Counted from the first letter of the stretch, positions 48,801 through 53,913 are shown. The stretch is DNA of 64,000 nucleotides from Plazaster borealis (GCA_021014325.1 CM037472.1:30962234-31026233); one strand, 5' to 3'. Numbers and translations: made by a program. Notes: generated by a model from the letters alone, not told the origin.

Positions 48801-50266
48801 TTCTAAGAGTAGTAAGCACCTGAACGATTACCATATCATAAGAAAGAAAGAGCATAAATGCAAGTGGGGTTACTGTGACGTGGTCATAAACAAGGCATTG
48901 CATAATTGTCAGGTAAGTTGAGCAGTCACCCATAAGAAGATTTGCTATTATAGAAAGATGTAGTCTTTGTTCGAGTTGTTTGCTCGTTTTGATACGAGCG
49001 AGACTTGCACAGTCTATACACCAGCATGTAACTTTTCAGCTAGGCCCAATAACATGGCTTTGCTTAACCCAGAATTCTGCTCCCATAGATTTGCTCCACA
49101 GGGCGCCGTAAGCGAAGAATTCTGTGGTAAGCAGTGCCAAGAAATTGTACACAGATCAGCTGATTTCCGGGTGCCAAGAATGAAAAAAGAAAAACAATGT
49201 ACAATAATGTGTGTGCTTTGCAGTTTCCTCATTTTTATTTATTTATTTAATTTTTTTTTTTTTTTCGGGGGGGGGGGGGGATGTGAAAACAAAGTTGCAT
49301 GTTTGAACACATTATTGGTATATTTAACTGATAGGTCAGAATGGTGCCGAACACTCTGAAAAATTGTCCTGACAGTTGGTAATTACCCCAGAGCTTAATG
49401 ACCGTAAAAACTTACATGGTAAAGAAGAGCACTGGAGAGCTGTTGATAATTATAAAACTCTATTTATAATTGTAATGAACGCAAGTGCGCCCTCAATCTT
49501 GCTTGGGCCTGATGCAATTTTCTAATTTGAATATTTACTGTAAAAACTTAAAGTTTGTGTCCGCGACCTTTGGACCTTTCTCTTTTTCATTTCAGCTTTG
49601 AGCAAGAGAGAGCGTATTTACTTTCTGTGGATATTGCTCTCTATTTTGTAGGGAGCATGGCTCTGGCCATGCTACAAATACTGTTTACTTGGGAGGGATA
49701 ATGTCGTAAAGCTCATTGTGGTCATTGTTTTTTTGTTTAAATCATCTTTATATCAGATAAATATTGCATTTTTTAGGGCTAGTTGAATCAGGTATTGTAA
49801 ACTTGTATGTAGCCAGCCTCGTGTTGACTTTTTGCCATTTCACAGAAGTGACTGTGTGTGCTGTTTGTATTGTGTGCTATTGATTGGAGGATTAAAATCA
49901 ATTAAAGTGCAGGAGATCATTCTCTATTTTAGACGTCATCGTATGGATTTTGCGTGTAGTATTTTGGTGCATGTTCGTCCTTTTTAATTAGAGGGCCGGA
50001 CTCCTTCCCGTGCCTATACATAATGCATTTGTTTCGGTTGCAACACACCAGGTGACCTTAAATTGACCTCTGTGAAAATTAAAGTTGTGACCCCCAAAAT
50101 TGCAATTAGAAAAAACTGTAGTGATTGGCAGCCTAAAATGCATGGATTTACACATATTTATGGAAGATATTTTGAGGGATCATTTTTCAAAGCCTTTGTT
50201 TTTATTGTCATTTTTCAGGAGCTTTTGTGGGAACATGTTAAGACCCATATCCACCCCCAAGAGTGA
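24697..50266 (+). CDS. ZNF106: ZNF106 homologue, 16 coding exons, 2259 residues (whole gene)
   Basis: Coding exons join as 24697-24818, 25090-25233, 26184-26227, 27245-29469, 30135-30395, 31670-34452, 35004-35202, 36013-36147, 37289-37405, 38715-38903, 41521-41583, 44402-44521, 45450-45521, 46974-47090, 48772-48912 and 50219-50266. All introns are GT-AG and the frame is kept throughout (6780 bases including the stop). Domain order matches vertebrate ZNF106: two N-terminal zinc fingers, long disordered middle, a conserved LPxSLQREL-type block, coiled coil, seven WD40 repeats and two C-terminal C2H2 fingers. The human protein is about 1880 residues, and the extra length here is mostly the repeats of exon 6. 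The family is nuclear and RNA-binding, and vertebrate ZNF106 is linked to RNA processing and neuromuscular maintenance. Orthology is judged by eye from order and motifs, with no search. Confidence 0.92.
25090..25233 (+). CDS. ZNF106: ZNF106 homologue exon 2: second U1-like zinc finger
   Basis: The acceptor TTGTTTTACAG is followed by codon 41 completed as Ser. The finger C47-x2-C50-x12-H63-x5-H69 has the same spacing as the first, including the SYAKH-type segment seen in the vertebrate second finger. The donor is CAAAG|GTATGC, phase 2. A basic tail (KRRISKQ) follows the finger. Confidence 0.9.
25602..25989. mobile_element. TTAA-flanked foldback element in intron 2
   Basis: TTAA target sites lie at 25598-25601 and 25990-25993. 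The ends TGGGTCTGTATACG and CGTATACAGTCCC are inverted repeats. The interior contains a hairpin around TCTGAGAAGCGTTTC and GAAACATTTCTCAGA. The same family occurs, in the other orientation, at 41757-42120. Confidence 0.75.
26184..26227 (+). CDS. ZNF106: ZNF106 homologue exon 3: 44-base exon
   Basis: The acceptor TTGTTTTACAG is good, and the donor CAAG|GTTGGT is weaker, with an alternative CAAGGTTG|GTATGC four bases on. Only the first keeps frame with exon 4, through a Gly codon split G|GA. It encodes NLRMIGPRYSQTYQ, a basic linker after the zinc fingers. Confidence 0.8.
26282..26580. repeat. CpG-rich repeat-like segment in intron 3
   Basis: GC content rises locally, with ACGTCA, GCGCGTC and a TTGTGCAAGGGG motif. 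Related wording (CTTGCATGACGCGGAATGC) is seen near 30908 and (CCCCTTGCACGACGCCCAGC) near 62306. It seems a dispersed non-coding repeat, but I cannot fix its ends. Confidence 0.4.
26812..27162 (+). pseudogene. 3' end of a non-LTR retrotransposon (reverse transcriptase tail), decayed
   Basis: Conceptual translation from about 26815 gives LKALHDSAPTYI, then a stop, a basic stretch, RLIVPKSC, then YGDHAFSHITPVLWNKL. This order (ALH..AP.Y, then P.., then GD.AFS...P.LWN.L) is the typical C-terminal tail of CR1/L2-like reverse transcriptase ORFs. In-frame stops show that it is dead. An ATTATTATT run at about 27151 suits the microsatellite 3' end of such elements. It sits in intron 3, sense orientation, 5'-truncated. 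Confidence 0.7.
27245..29469 (+). CDS. ZNF106: ZNF106 homologue exon 4: long disordered region
   Basis: Encodes residues 104-845. After a short aromatic and basic start (WMRGAWEQNQRK...WPRYFDRN), similar in flavour to the Trp/Asn-rich segment of vertebrate ZNF106, it is dominated by Ser, Thr, Lys and Glu with no predicted fold. Near residue 569 the block QLPPSLQRELTKLL followed by a PNLAAARSR segment matches a conserved vertebrate ZNF106 block. Residues about 733-768 hold a cluster of SUMO-type motifs (IKQE, VKTE, IKSE twice); a VQIKQEP motif is also found in the vertebrate protein. The true exon ends at the phase-0 donor TTA|GTAAGT. The open frame runs on 54 bases into the intron by chance. 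Confidence 0.92.
29850..30100 (+). repeat. Threefold direct repeat in intron 4
   Basis: A unit containing CACCTCCAACATACATTTAG, GCACTGTTTGCAC and TTTTTCTGGGGGG recurs three times starting near 29836, 29944 and 30021, each unit about 77-108 bp. Copies differ in length because an inner segment (TTCAAACTCTGTGGG) is missing from the middle one. Confidence 0.6.
30135..30395 (+). CDS. ZNF106: ZNF106 homologue exon 5: basic region and coiled coil
   Basis: Phase 0 on both sides, residues 846-932. It starts with PKAPSRKRNSEP and KTPRKRRTTP, likely nuclear localisation signals, then a helical heptad segment (DLKDILLKLSLKEERFHKKL onward) rich in Leu and Lys. Vertebrate ZNF106 has the same order: basic KRR cluster, then an ISLREEEL-type coiled coil. 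This exon therefore anchors the model between the disordered middle and the WD40 part. Confidence 0.88.
30540..30651 (+). mobile_element. Fragment of foldback family G in intron 5
   Basis: The run TTTTCAAGAATTTTCTATAA to GCGAGACTTACACAGTCTAT matches the right end of the element at 19219-19799. The left part is missing. It is followed by a CAAAGACCAG segment typical of the TTAA families. Confidence 0.65.
31183..31281. mobile_element. 99-bp foldback element in intron 5
   Basis: The ends GGGAGACTTTTGGGATGATA and TATCGTCTCAAAAGTCTCCC form inverted repeats of about 25 bp. The GATAGCGG / CCGCTATCG core is the same as in the element at 21926-22066, indicating a related family without the internal tandem repeat. 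Confidence 0.7.
31670..34452 (+). CDS. ZNF106: ZNF106 homologue exon 6: repeat-rich central domain
   Basis: Residues 933-1859 and two bases of the next codon. It opens by continuing the coiled coil (ISQDVTAIRMERLQLLKEA). From about 31878 to 33658 there are about five long repeats of roughly 115-132 residues containing NPFKIQATS, ACTNPCPVTN, SLQDKSQGPAG, STPVSASGS and AGSAKKSNTTSDSVDKPQQ. At 33662-33829 follow seven perfect-length 8-residue units (EVKVEPTD or K/EVKVEPID). The last part has KRARTTE, a KTPQWMPVLKLHKID stretch and an acidic FEISSDSESS motif, a possible SUMO-interacting segment. Vertebrate ZNF106 has no such repeat array to my knowledge. The donor is TCAAG|GTGAGC, phase 2. Confidence 0.92.
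31878..33658 (+). repeat. About five long in-frame repeats inside exon 6
   Basis: Repeat starts can be set at the SCP(V/L)xNP motif: about 31878 and 32150 (divergent), then 32540, 32918 and 33314. Spacings of 378 and 396 bp are multiples of three and keep the frame. The last three are nearly identical in long stretches, implying recent duplication or gene conversion, whereas the first two have drifted. Confidence 0.85.
33662..33829 (+). repeat. Seven 24-bp in-frame units coding for VKVEP motifs
   Basis: The unit is GAAGTGAAAGTAGAGCCTAT plus TGAT (or AAAGTG at the start), repeated exactly seven times with no indels. Each unit encodes a VKVE tetrapeptide, which fits the SUMO acceptor consensus (large hydrophobic, Lys, any, Glu). 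It lies immediately after the last long repeat and appears to have grown out of the related GKVEPID motif that ends each long repeat. Confidence 0.9.
34628..34925. repeat. Repeat-like stretch with GTGCAAAA / TTTTGCAC pairs in intron 6
   Basis: CAGTGCAAAAAAAGTTTTGC near 34637 and TTTTTGCACTGACACC near 34808 are partly inverted. From 34829 a second segment (AATAGACCCCTTGCATTGGC) resembles the ends of the element at 47993-48112 and text near 62140-62320. Element limits are unclear. Confidence 0.35.
35004..35202 (+). CDS. ZNF106: ZNF106 homologue exon 7: WD40 repeat 1
   Basis: The acceptor TTTTATATTTCAG completes a Ser codon. Residues about 1893-1926 read FRAHCKAVRGM, then CTVSADKTARVFNIK, a WD40 blade with the structural Asp-Lys-Thr-x-Arg-Val hallmark. 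It matches the first blade of vertebrate ZNF106 (SADKTVRVYN). The donor AAA|GTGAGC is phase 0, the phase used by every later intron. Confidence 0.92.
36013..36147 (+). CDS. ZNF106: ZNF106 homologue exon 8: WD40 repeat 2
   Basis: 45 codons in one symmetric 0-0 exon. The blade has FSGHHGSSVNCA then LFTGSSDETVRIYNMQ. The GSSD-x-T-x-R signature matches the second blade of the vertebrate protein. The acceptor CACTGTAG and donor ATGCAG|GTTTGT are standard. Confidence 0.92.
36204..36880. mobile_element. Foldback element, family H, with an expanded interior (intron 8)
   Basis: The termini CAGAGCTGCCAGCTCT and TTGGCAGCTCTG match those of the 177-bp copy at 2761-2937, as do the CCCTGAAAATAAACAAATC and TATTATGTTGAATGT segments. 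The element is 677 bp long because a CTCCCTGATTG unit between the arms has multiplied into an array. Confidence 0.8.
36343..36848 (+). repeat. 22-bp minisatellite, about 22 full copies
   Basis: The unit is CTCCCTGATTGTTGTAAAAG plus AC, with sub-types differing as ATAAAAGAC, ACAAAAC and a run of A of variable length (21-24 bp). It has no spacers. On the minus strand all three frames stay open for long distances because the unit length varies and lacks stops, and none is a gene. Confidence 0.9.
37021..37042 (+). repeat. Short segment shared with 23952-23973
   Basis: The same 22-bp GCTAGGGTCGAAACGTCAGG-CC segment as near 23952. The following 37050-37230 stretch carries a minus-strand frame (SLVGRHFENEANRV...) that I could not assign; it might be a retroelement remnant in intron 8. 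Confidence 0.45.
37289..37405 (+). CDS. ZNF106: ZNF106 homologue exon 9: WD40 repeat 3
   Basis: 39 codons, phase 0-0. It encodes NSRVMCLLLRWETMYAGLAN and then GCVTVINLK. The RVLCLxxRW..LYAGLANGTV wording of the vertebrate third blade is very closely matched, the strongest single match in the gene. Confidence 0.93.
37660..37912. mobile_element. Decayed TTAA-type element, AGGGACACG family, intron 9
   Basis: The right end (AAGCGCCCGATCCGAGAGCA then TTGTGCCCTTT) and the interior (TGTGGAGTCAAAAATTTGG, ACATCTTTCC-like segments) match the intact copy at 51039-51420. The left end is lost and the TTAA site is not preserved. Confidence 0.55.
38364..38600. mobile_element. TTAA-type foldback element, ATACAGGATTGG family, intron 9
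   Basis: The left end AAAGGCATTATACAGGATTG and right end CAATCCTGTATAATACCTTT are inverted repeats of about 20 bp. A TTAA follows at 38597-38600, and the left site is TAAA. Relatives occur at 42883-43219, 60197-60578 and ending at 61160. Confidence 0.75.
38715..38903 (+). CDS. ZNF106: ZNF106 homologue exon 10: WD40 repeat 4 and start of 5
   Basis: 63 codons, phase 0-0, residues 2011-2073. It includes ACLVIAYSDNTVGVHSLADG (blade 4) and the opening YLKGHTKSVLCLG of blade 5. The vertebrate counterpart reads LEGHSKTILC at the same place. The acceptor is GTCTTCCTTAG and the donor GGG|GTAAGT. Confidence 0.92.
38957..39688. mobile_element. Foldback family A copy, interrupted by a younger insertion (intron 10)
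   Basis: The ends are GGGCCCAATTTCATAGAGCT and AGCTCTATGAAATTGGGCCC, a perfect inverted match of 20 bp or more. The interior holds a partly duplicated TAAGCACAAAAAGTAG...CTTACCAGAATAAGGTTACC segment (near 39354 and 39530). The TTAA element at 38983-39350 is inserted inside the left arm. Confidence 0.8.
38983..39350. mobile_element. TTAA-flanked foldback element nested in a family A copy
   Basis: TTAA duplications lie at 38979-38982 and 39351-39354. The termini AGGTATCGTACACGTTTGG and CCAAACGTGTACGATGCCT are inverted. The interior has a short hairpin (AAGACTTCTAGCTAGAAGCC). It is the same family as 43998-44363 and 55172-55551. Confidence 0.85.
39699..40126. mobile_element. TTAA-flanked foldback element, AGGTAGGGTC family (intron 10)
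   Basis: TTAA lies at 39695-39698 and 40127-40130. The left end AGGTAGGGTCAT is matched by a decayed right end. The interior holds a CAGCATTCGCGAACGGACAC motif and a hairpin TCTGAGAAACAATTCATGCA...GAATCGTTTCTCAGA. A sister copy lies at 56795-57270. Confidence 0.75.
40136..40928. mobile_element. TTAA-type foldback element carrying a SINE insertion (intron 10)
   Basis: The left arm (GGGGCTCTGAGGTCAAATTT) and right arm (ATTTGACCTTGGAACCCC) pair, and TTAA follows at 40929-40932. Inner arms include CTCATGTTAAAATGGTGTAA and its counterpart near 40830. The body is split by the minus-strand SINE at about 40187-40455. The unsplit relatives at 22244-22857 and 48248-48712 show the empty site. Confidence 0.75.
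40187..40455 (-). mobile_element. tRNA-derived SINE, minus orientation
   Basis: Read on the minus strand it has the GTGACCGAGCGG A-box region near 40450, the GGGTTCGGGTCCCGG B-box region near 40389, then the TTAAGCAAGACACTTG, CGTAAAGCCGTAAGTCCC and GTAAAAGAACCCAG body segments of the family. It is inserted in a foldback element and is therefore younger than it. Confidence 0.8.
41521..41583 (+). CDS. ZNF106: ZNF106 homologue exon 11: rest of WD40 repeat 5
   Basis: A 63-base exon, phase 0-0, encoding VLNHQVYSGSADRKVLIHDM and Arg. Joined to exon 10 it gives the VLCLGVLNHQVYSGSADRKV blade, matching the vertebrate VVNDLVFSGSSDQSV stretch. Splice sites are TTTTCAAG and AGG|GTAGGT. Confidence 0.9.
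41757..42119. mobile_element. TTAA-type element nested in family G
   Basis: The right end ACCAAACATGTATGATGCCT is followed by TTAA; the left end is decayed. The body matches the reverse complement of the element at 25602-25989, including the GCGATATC-like and GGAGCGGTTATGTCCA segments. A perfect central hairpin lies at 41905-41948. Confidence 0.65.
41905..41948. repeat. Perfect 17-bp hairpin
   Basis: Arms TCTGAGAAGCGTTACGC and GCGTAACGCTTCTCAGA are exact reverse complements separated by 10 bases. The GCGT-rich tip contrasts with the AT-rich surroundings. It forms the centre of the element at 41757-42119. Confidence 0.9.
42883..43219. mobile_element. TTAA-type foldback element, ATACAGGATTGG family (intron 11)
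   Basis: The left end AAGTACTATACAGGATTGG follows TTAA at 42879-42882. The body (ACCTGTGAAAATTTGGGCTT, ATCCGTTGTGTGAG, CAGATACAGTTTTCTCTGAG) matches 60197-60578 in opposite order. The right end is decayed. Confidence 0.6.
43383..43801 (+). mobile_element. tRNA-derived SINE, best-preserved copy (intron 11)
   Basis: The head carries an A box (TGGCCGAGCGG) and a perfect B box (GGTTCGAATCC) 60-70 bases apart, with the extra-arm spacing of a Leu/Ser-type tRNA. Then follow the body segments TTAAGCAAGACACTTAACC, CGGATGGGACGTTAAGCCG, CGTAAAAGAACCCAGT and AAGAGAAGGGGTTCGCCCC, and a tail ending in a (TTATTA) run. I do not call it a tRNA gene because the acceptor stem does not close and the body continues. 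Confidence 0.85.
43998..44363. mobile_element. TTAA-flanked foldback element (intron 11)
   Basis: TTAA lies at 43994-43997 and 44364-44367. The ends AGGCACTGAACATGTTTGG and AACAGGTACGATACCT are imperfect inverted repeats. It is the opposite orientation of the 38983-39350 copy and contains the hairpin AAACTTCTTGCAAGAAGTTT. Confidence 0.8.
44402..44521 (+). CDS. ZNF106: ZNF106 homologue exon 12: WD40 repeat 6
   Basis: 40 codons, phase 0-0. It encodes TIKHHGNAVTALIVSSLYL then ITASLDKKVRLFSAQ, closely matching the vertebrate sixth blade (HNHAVTVVN...VTACLDKFVRVYELQ). The donor is CAG|GTGAGT. Confidence 0.93.
44600..45250. other. Intron 12 with repeated GGTTAG / TTTACC motifs
   Basis: Phrases such as GGTTAGTTTGACCAGG, GTTAGTTTACCTGGG and GGTTAAACTACCCATTG, with inverse forms near 44690-44760, suggest an old foldback element spanning about 44640-45270 (left AGCCGCGTTCATATTAGAA, right TTCAATGCGAACACGGCTAT). 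The ends pair over about 20 bases with mismatches. Confidence 0.45.
45450..45521 (+). CDS. ZNF106: ZNF106 homologue exon 13: start of WD40 repeat 7
   Basis: 24 codons, phase 0-0: NGKLGRVIAECPYMISCMIR then IKKM. The MISCM segment corresponds to the MIMCM segment of the vertebrate seventh blade. The acceptor TCTTGTTTACAG and donor ATG|GTGAGT are strong, which supports this short exon. Confidence 0.88.
45940..45975 (+). mobile_element. Short family G end fragment (intron 13)
   Basis: GCGCAAGAGACTTGCACGCT followed by CTATTGT matches the right terminus of the element at 19219-19799. Only about 30 bp remain. Confidence 0.5.
46105..46830 (-). mobile_element. Family E SINE-like repeat, longer copy (intron 13)
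   Basis: Shares with 24050-24305 the GGAGGAAAACCCC, GGGAAACCCACGCAGTCGGG and TAGGGACTGAAAACCCAATC core at 46690-46765. A TTTTTTATTTTATTGATG run at the left edge corresponds to the TTATTTTATTG edge of the other copy. A G run (about 11) at 46524 interrupts it. Limits are approximate. Confidence 0.45.
46974..47090 (+). CDS. ZNF106: ZNF106 homologue exon 14: end of WD40 repeat 7 and start of the third zinc finger
   Basis: 39 codons, phase 0-0. LYVGYTNGYVEAIDVKPN parallels the vertebrate [20 protein letters not shown]. The exon ends FDCE, whose Cys (2196) is the first zinc ligand of a finger completed in exon 15. Confidence 0.92.
47150..47228. repeat. 79-bp hairpin in intron 14
   Basis: Arms GGTTGGTGGCTTGCTGCTGT and ACAGCAGCCAGCCATCAAAC pair over about 29 bases with few mismatches, around a short loop. 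It is possibly a tiny foldback element. Confidence 0.7.
47330..47665 (-). mobile_element. tRNA-derived SINE, minus orientation (intron 14)
   Basis: On the minus strand the head reads CCGAGCGGTCTAGTTCAC (A-box side) and GGGTTCGAATCCCGGTC (B box near 47590), then TGCCCTTGAGCAAGGCACTT. The body from 47330 to 47540 (GCACGTTGCCACC, CGCTAGGAGCC) differs from the 43383 copy, so it may be a sub-family sharing only the head. Confidence 0.7.
47869..48136. mobile_element. Family A copy with a nested 120-bp foldback element (intron 14)
   Basis: The left arm TTTCATAGAGCTGCTTAAGC and right arm CAGCAGCTCTATGAAATTG + GGCCC pair; the outermost left bases are lost. The 47993-48112 element splits the right half. 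Confidence 0.7.
47993..48112. mobile_element. 120-bp foldback element with CRE-like core
   Basis: The ends AATAGACCTTATGCA and TGCATAAGGTCTATT are perfect 15-bp inverted repeats. The interior contains TTGACGTCACAAG, a full CRE/ATF motif, and CCAAT on the reverse strand. It is inserted in a family A copy. The AATAGACC end recurs near 34829. Confidence 0.8.
48248..48712. mobile_element. TTAA-type foldback element, AGAGGGTCTCC copy (intron 14)
   Basis: TTAA lies at 48244-48247. Arms AGAGGGTCTCCAAGG and CCTTGGAGCCCCACTCT pair. Inner arms CTTACGTTAAAATGGTGTAA and TACACCATTTTAATGTGAGG are at matched positions. It is the same family as 22244-22857 and 40136-40928 and the shortest of the three. Confidence 0.75.
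48772..48912 (+). CDS. ZNF106: ZNF106 homologue exon 15: third zinc finger and first half of the fourth
   Basis: 47 codons, phase 0-0. With exon 14 it forms C2196-x4-C2201-x11-H2213-x4-H2218. It then starts the fourth finger with C2227-x4-C2232 (KCKWGYC). Vertebrate ZNF106 ends with the same pair (CWWHGC...H....H, then KCRWKNC), so order, spacing and the Trp after the first Cys are conserved. Confidence 0.92.
48955..49021 (+). mobile_element. Family G end fragment (intron 15)
   Basis: GTCTTTGTTCGAGTTGTTTG through GCGAGACTTGCACAGTCTAT matches the right end of the 19219-19799 element. Confidence 0.65.
49022..50218 (+). other. Rest of intron 15
   Basis: T-rich, with a T run followed by a G run at 49250-49279. 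A truncated TTAA-type fragment (GTAATTACCCCAGAGCTTAA, then AGAGCTGTTGATAATTATAA) lies near 49378-49460. No additional exon is needed to complete the protein. Confidence 0.45.
50219..50266 (+). CDS. ZNF106: ZNF106 homologue exon 16: last coding exon
   Basis: The acceptor TTGTCATTTTTCAG is strong. It encodes ELLWEHVKTHIHPQE and a TGA at 50264-50266. It supplies H2250-x3-H2254, which complete the fourth zinc finger begun in exon 15, in the position of the HIERH pair of the vertebrate protein. Confidence 0.9.
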   Translation, partial: ELLWEHVKTHIHPQE

Positions 50267-51038
50267 GTGATAAAAGAAACGGGAAATACATCAGAGAGAT
50301 TGACTGCAAGATGATTCGCCTGTTGGTGTGTGTGAGGCTGGTGGTTAATGGAGCTGCTGCAAATCGGTTGAGCACAGCAGTTGTTTGCTTAGCCGAGACA
50401 GGTTACCCACCAACATGTTATGTGATAAGTACATGTATTGTGACTGGTGCCCTTTGCACTAAGCTAATTAATTTGTAACAGCAATAGGTTTGGCTTGGCA
50501 GTTAATTCCTTAGATCATGTCTATACATCACTCGAATGCGTATTATTAGCATGCTGGTTTTATTGTTACTTCTGGCTCCAAAGCTGCCTTTTGTTCTGTA
50601 TAATTTTACTTAATGTCCCTTGTTTCACTGTTGAAATGCTATTCTTCTGACTCAATTTGACATTTTTATGAGACCTTGAGTCTTTCCTCCTCCCCCCCTA
50701 AAAAGTATAAAGTTCAAACCATCTCTCATGTAAATCAGGAATGAATAACTTAATAATGCTAAATACATTTCTATTGGACTTCTCATATAAGGCGTACGAC
50801 CCAGGGGGGCAAAGGGGGCAACTGCCCTCCCAAATTTGGGCAAAACACGGGGGAAATTGTGGACACAGCAAAAAGAAAAATATAATCGACAGAGAAAACA
50901 AAACAACTTTTTTAGAAATAGGTTTTTATATCTGTGTAAAATTTCGTGCAAATTGCCACCCTTAACCTAAGAGTCCCCATTACGCCTATGCTTGTTATAA
51001 TAATTGGAGCCAGTGGAAGTGGTTGTGGTCTTTGATTA

Positions 51039-51420
51039 AAGGGACACGTTGCCTTGGATCGGACGAGTTGGTTTAAAAAATGCGTTTGTAACTGTTTGTT
51101 ATAAAATGCGTATGTTAGAACGACGTTATAAAAGTAGAATACAATGATCCACACAAGTATGCCTCGAAATTGCGTGGTTTTCCTTTTACTTTGGGAACTA
51201 ACACGGTCGGCCATTTTGTAAAGTCAAAAATTTCACTCCACAAAATGGACGACCATGTTTGTTCATGATGTAAAAGGAAAACCACGCAATTTTGAGACAT
51301 GTTTGTTTGGATCGTTGTATTCTACTTTTAAAACATCTTTCTAACCATATGCAATTTATAACAAACGGTTACAAATGCTTTGTATAGACCAACTCGCCCG
51401 ATCCAAGGCAACGTGTCCCT
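51039..51420. mobile_element. Intact TTAA-flanked foldback element, AGGGACACG family
   Basis: TTAA lies at 51035-51038 and 51421-51424. The terminal 33 bp (AGGGACACGTTGCCTTGGAT... and ...ATCCAAGGCAACGTGTCCCT) are inverted with a single mismatch. The two halves then continue to pair through AAACCACGC/GCGTGGTTT and TGGTCGTCC-like segments, so the whole element is a near-palindrome. It is the best-preserved foldback copy in the window. Confidence 0.9.
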
Positions 51421-51749
51421 TTAAGATATGTCACACTTGACAACATAGTTAAATGATAGATAGATAACAAAAATTGTTCATTAAAAAACTGTCTTCGCAG
51501 CACAAAGGCGGAATTACAACAATTACACCAAGGTCAATTGGTGGGGTTTACCATGTAAAGAATAATTCAGAAGATCGTTAACTGGTGGTTTTTACGTTCA
51601 ACTATAATTTTTTGTCTCCAGTGAGATTGCTCATTAAAAATGTTTTAAAAAAATGGTTGTTTAAAAAGCCAGAACCACTTGGCATCATTAATTGTCTGAA
51701 AAACAAATGGCCATAAAAGTAAAATTGGTGCACTGTTACGAGGCAAAGC

Positions 51750-51755
51750 AATAAA
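51750..51755 (+). terminator. Candidate proximal poly(A) signal
   Basis: AATAAA followed by a modestly GT-rich stretch (TTTGAGTAATGGCTTGTT). It is the first AATAAA I see downstream of the stop codon of the ZNF106 homologue outside clear repeats. Confidence 0.35.
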
Positions 51756-52305
51756 ATTTGAGTAATGGCTTGTTCATATGTAACAAACACGCTACTGAAA
51801 ATGGACTTTTGTATTCACTGAACTCCAAGTGATTTCCATCTTCACAAACCTCAACAACTATTCATCCTTTTAAGGTGGGGCTGAGAGTGTTTTTTTGCTG
51901 GTATCATTTTTTAAATAATACTTTTAAACAAATTGTTTTTGTATCATTTTGTTCCCTCTTTTTTTTCTTGTTTGTTTATAATACTTCACATTTTTTTTAA
52001 TAAGTTAAAACAAAGTCTGAAAGTGCATGTATAGAAGACAGCATTTTTTACCATTCAAAAAGACAGAGAAAGGTAGAAGACTATAACATTTTTGGAGTAA
52101 ATGTTTTGTTTTTGCCTTGTTTTTAGACTTCTGTTTGTAAAGGAAAAAAAGGTAAAGATAAAGACAAATTAAGGAGCTATTGGGAGCTGTACTCTCGCTG
52201 GGAATGTTTCGTTCAGTATTAATGCACTTGACTTTCAGTTTCGGTTAAGGAGACCGACGTTCAAAAACCCTGTGTATGAGGTTGATTGTAAGTTATTTTC
52301 AGATA

Positions 52306-52385
52306 GCCAGTTGGTAGAGTGCCCGCACGTTAATCCGGAGGTTGCAGGTTCAAGTTCGGCTCAAGTCAATTTTCTTTTGTTCAAT
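52306..52385 (+). mobile_element. tRNA-like SINE head, second family
   Basis: TAGCCAGTTGGTAGAGTGCC (A-box region) and GGTTGCAGGTTCAAGTTCGG (B-box region) with CACGTTAATCCGG between them. The same layout, with matching 3' flank (TTGTTCAATCCAAAATTG), is at 59672-59785. It is too decayed in the acceptor stem to be a tRNA gene. Confidence 0.65.
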
Positions 52386-52770
52386 CCAAAATTGTTTTAG
52401 TTACTTACAGGGTACATTGCTTAATGTCACTTGCACAACTTCAGCCTTTCCCACTCCAAATTCTCCAAAATGTGTTGCCAAGTTTTGTTCGATTTTGATT
52501 CATTCACTCTTAACCTGAGCAGGGCAAAGCATAAGGCATAGCTCGATTTCACAAAGAGGAAACCTTAAGATGAGATTTCCATATTGCTATATTGTTTTGT
52601 ATTGTGACATCAGATTTTGCTTAGTAATTAGTTAAAGTGAAATCAAGCCAAGGCTAACTAAGATTATCAGAGGAGATAGGTTTTGGCATTGAGTGACTTT
52701 ACTCATAGTAACAGAAATGGCTTGTATTTTGTCTATCATCTGTCTGTTGAAATGTAGAAAATCACTTGTC

Positions 52771-52890
52771 AAAAATGTAAGCAAAACTGTATACAAAATA
52801 TTGCCAAAAGATTTGACGTTCCTAAAAATCAAAAATGTAAGAAAAACTGTAAACAAAATATTGCCAAAAGATTTGACGTTCCTAAAAATC
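52771..52890 (+). repeat. 60-bp tandem duplication
   Basis: Two exactly adjacent 60-bp units (AAAAATGTAAGCAAAACTGT... and AAAAATGTAAGAAAAACTGT...) differ at two or three bases, so the duplication is recent. Confidence 0.9.
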
Positions 52891-53012
52891 AAAGCTTAAC
52901 AAATTGTAGTCTAAGGAGGCAAAGCAAGTATATATTTTGGAATAATATTTGTGCACATATCACAACGGCTGTGCATAAAAGAAATATAGGTATTATTTGT
53001 TACTTTCTATGT

Positions 53013-53079
53013 TATTGATTATGATATATTGATTACGATATATTGATTACGATATATTGATTATGATATATTGATTATG
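53013..53079 (+). repeat. 14-bp tandem repeat, 4.8 copies
   Basis: The unit TATTGATTAYGATA is repeated at 53013, 53027, 53041, 53055 and 53069 (partial). It is a simple AT-rich microsatellite. Confidence 0.9.
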
Positions 53080-53913
53080 TTGATACATTGTGGTATCTTT
53101 AGAGCTTTGTCATACAGGCAAAGCAGATCAAGGACATCTCAAACATCTCAAAGAAGAAAACAATACATTCACATTAAAAATGTTATAAAATGTCTTTGGT
53201 AAAGTTGGACACCGTTATACTTACTGCTCTTGTGCAATCAAAGTGTTGCTTTTCATGCAGTGCAGGTGGTTGTTGCCTTTAAACAATTCCTTAGTGTGGT
53301 AAGGGCCATACTGATGGTGTGGGCATCAGCAACACAGCCATAAGCCATTTGAGATATGGCGGACACATTACTAAAACACTATTTGGTTTGGGTAAATTTG
53401 TCTGTATACACCCAAATCCTACAGTGCACTCCTATAGTGTCCACCATATCTCAAAAAGGCTAATGAAGACATTAGTTGATCAACCATCATCTTAACCACA
53501 TCGGATGTAAAATTGCTCTATTCTGTTGGGGCTGAGCAAAAAGTATTCATGTTTTGCATGAAATGAACTCCAGCATCCCAAAACCAGCAACTTTTTAACA
53601 AAGACTATGGTTTAATTTTGTTAGACTGAAAACTTCACAGGCAAATGAACTCTGATTAATGAGAGAGCGGGTAAAACAAACCTTATCATTGTCCACAGAA
53701 TTGGGTGTTGAGTTAGTTACCGAATGGTGTTGGACTGCGTTATATTCACCCTAAATAAGGGTTAGCTTTAACTTTTGAAAACTGAAGAAATCAAATAGGA
53801 TGTACAAGTATATATTTCCTATCTCATTTATCTGTTTTATTTATCTACTTTTGTATATTAATTTTGTTATGGATTATTAATCTATCATTATGATCTAGAA
53901 ACGATCACTAAGA

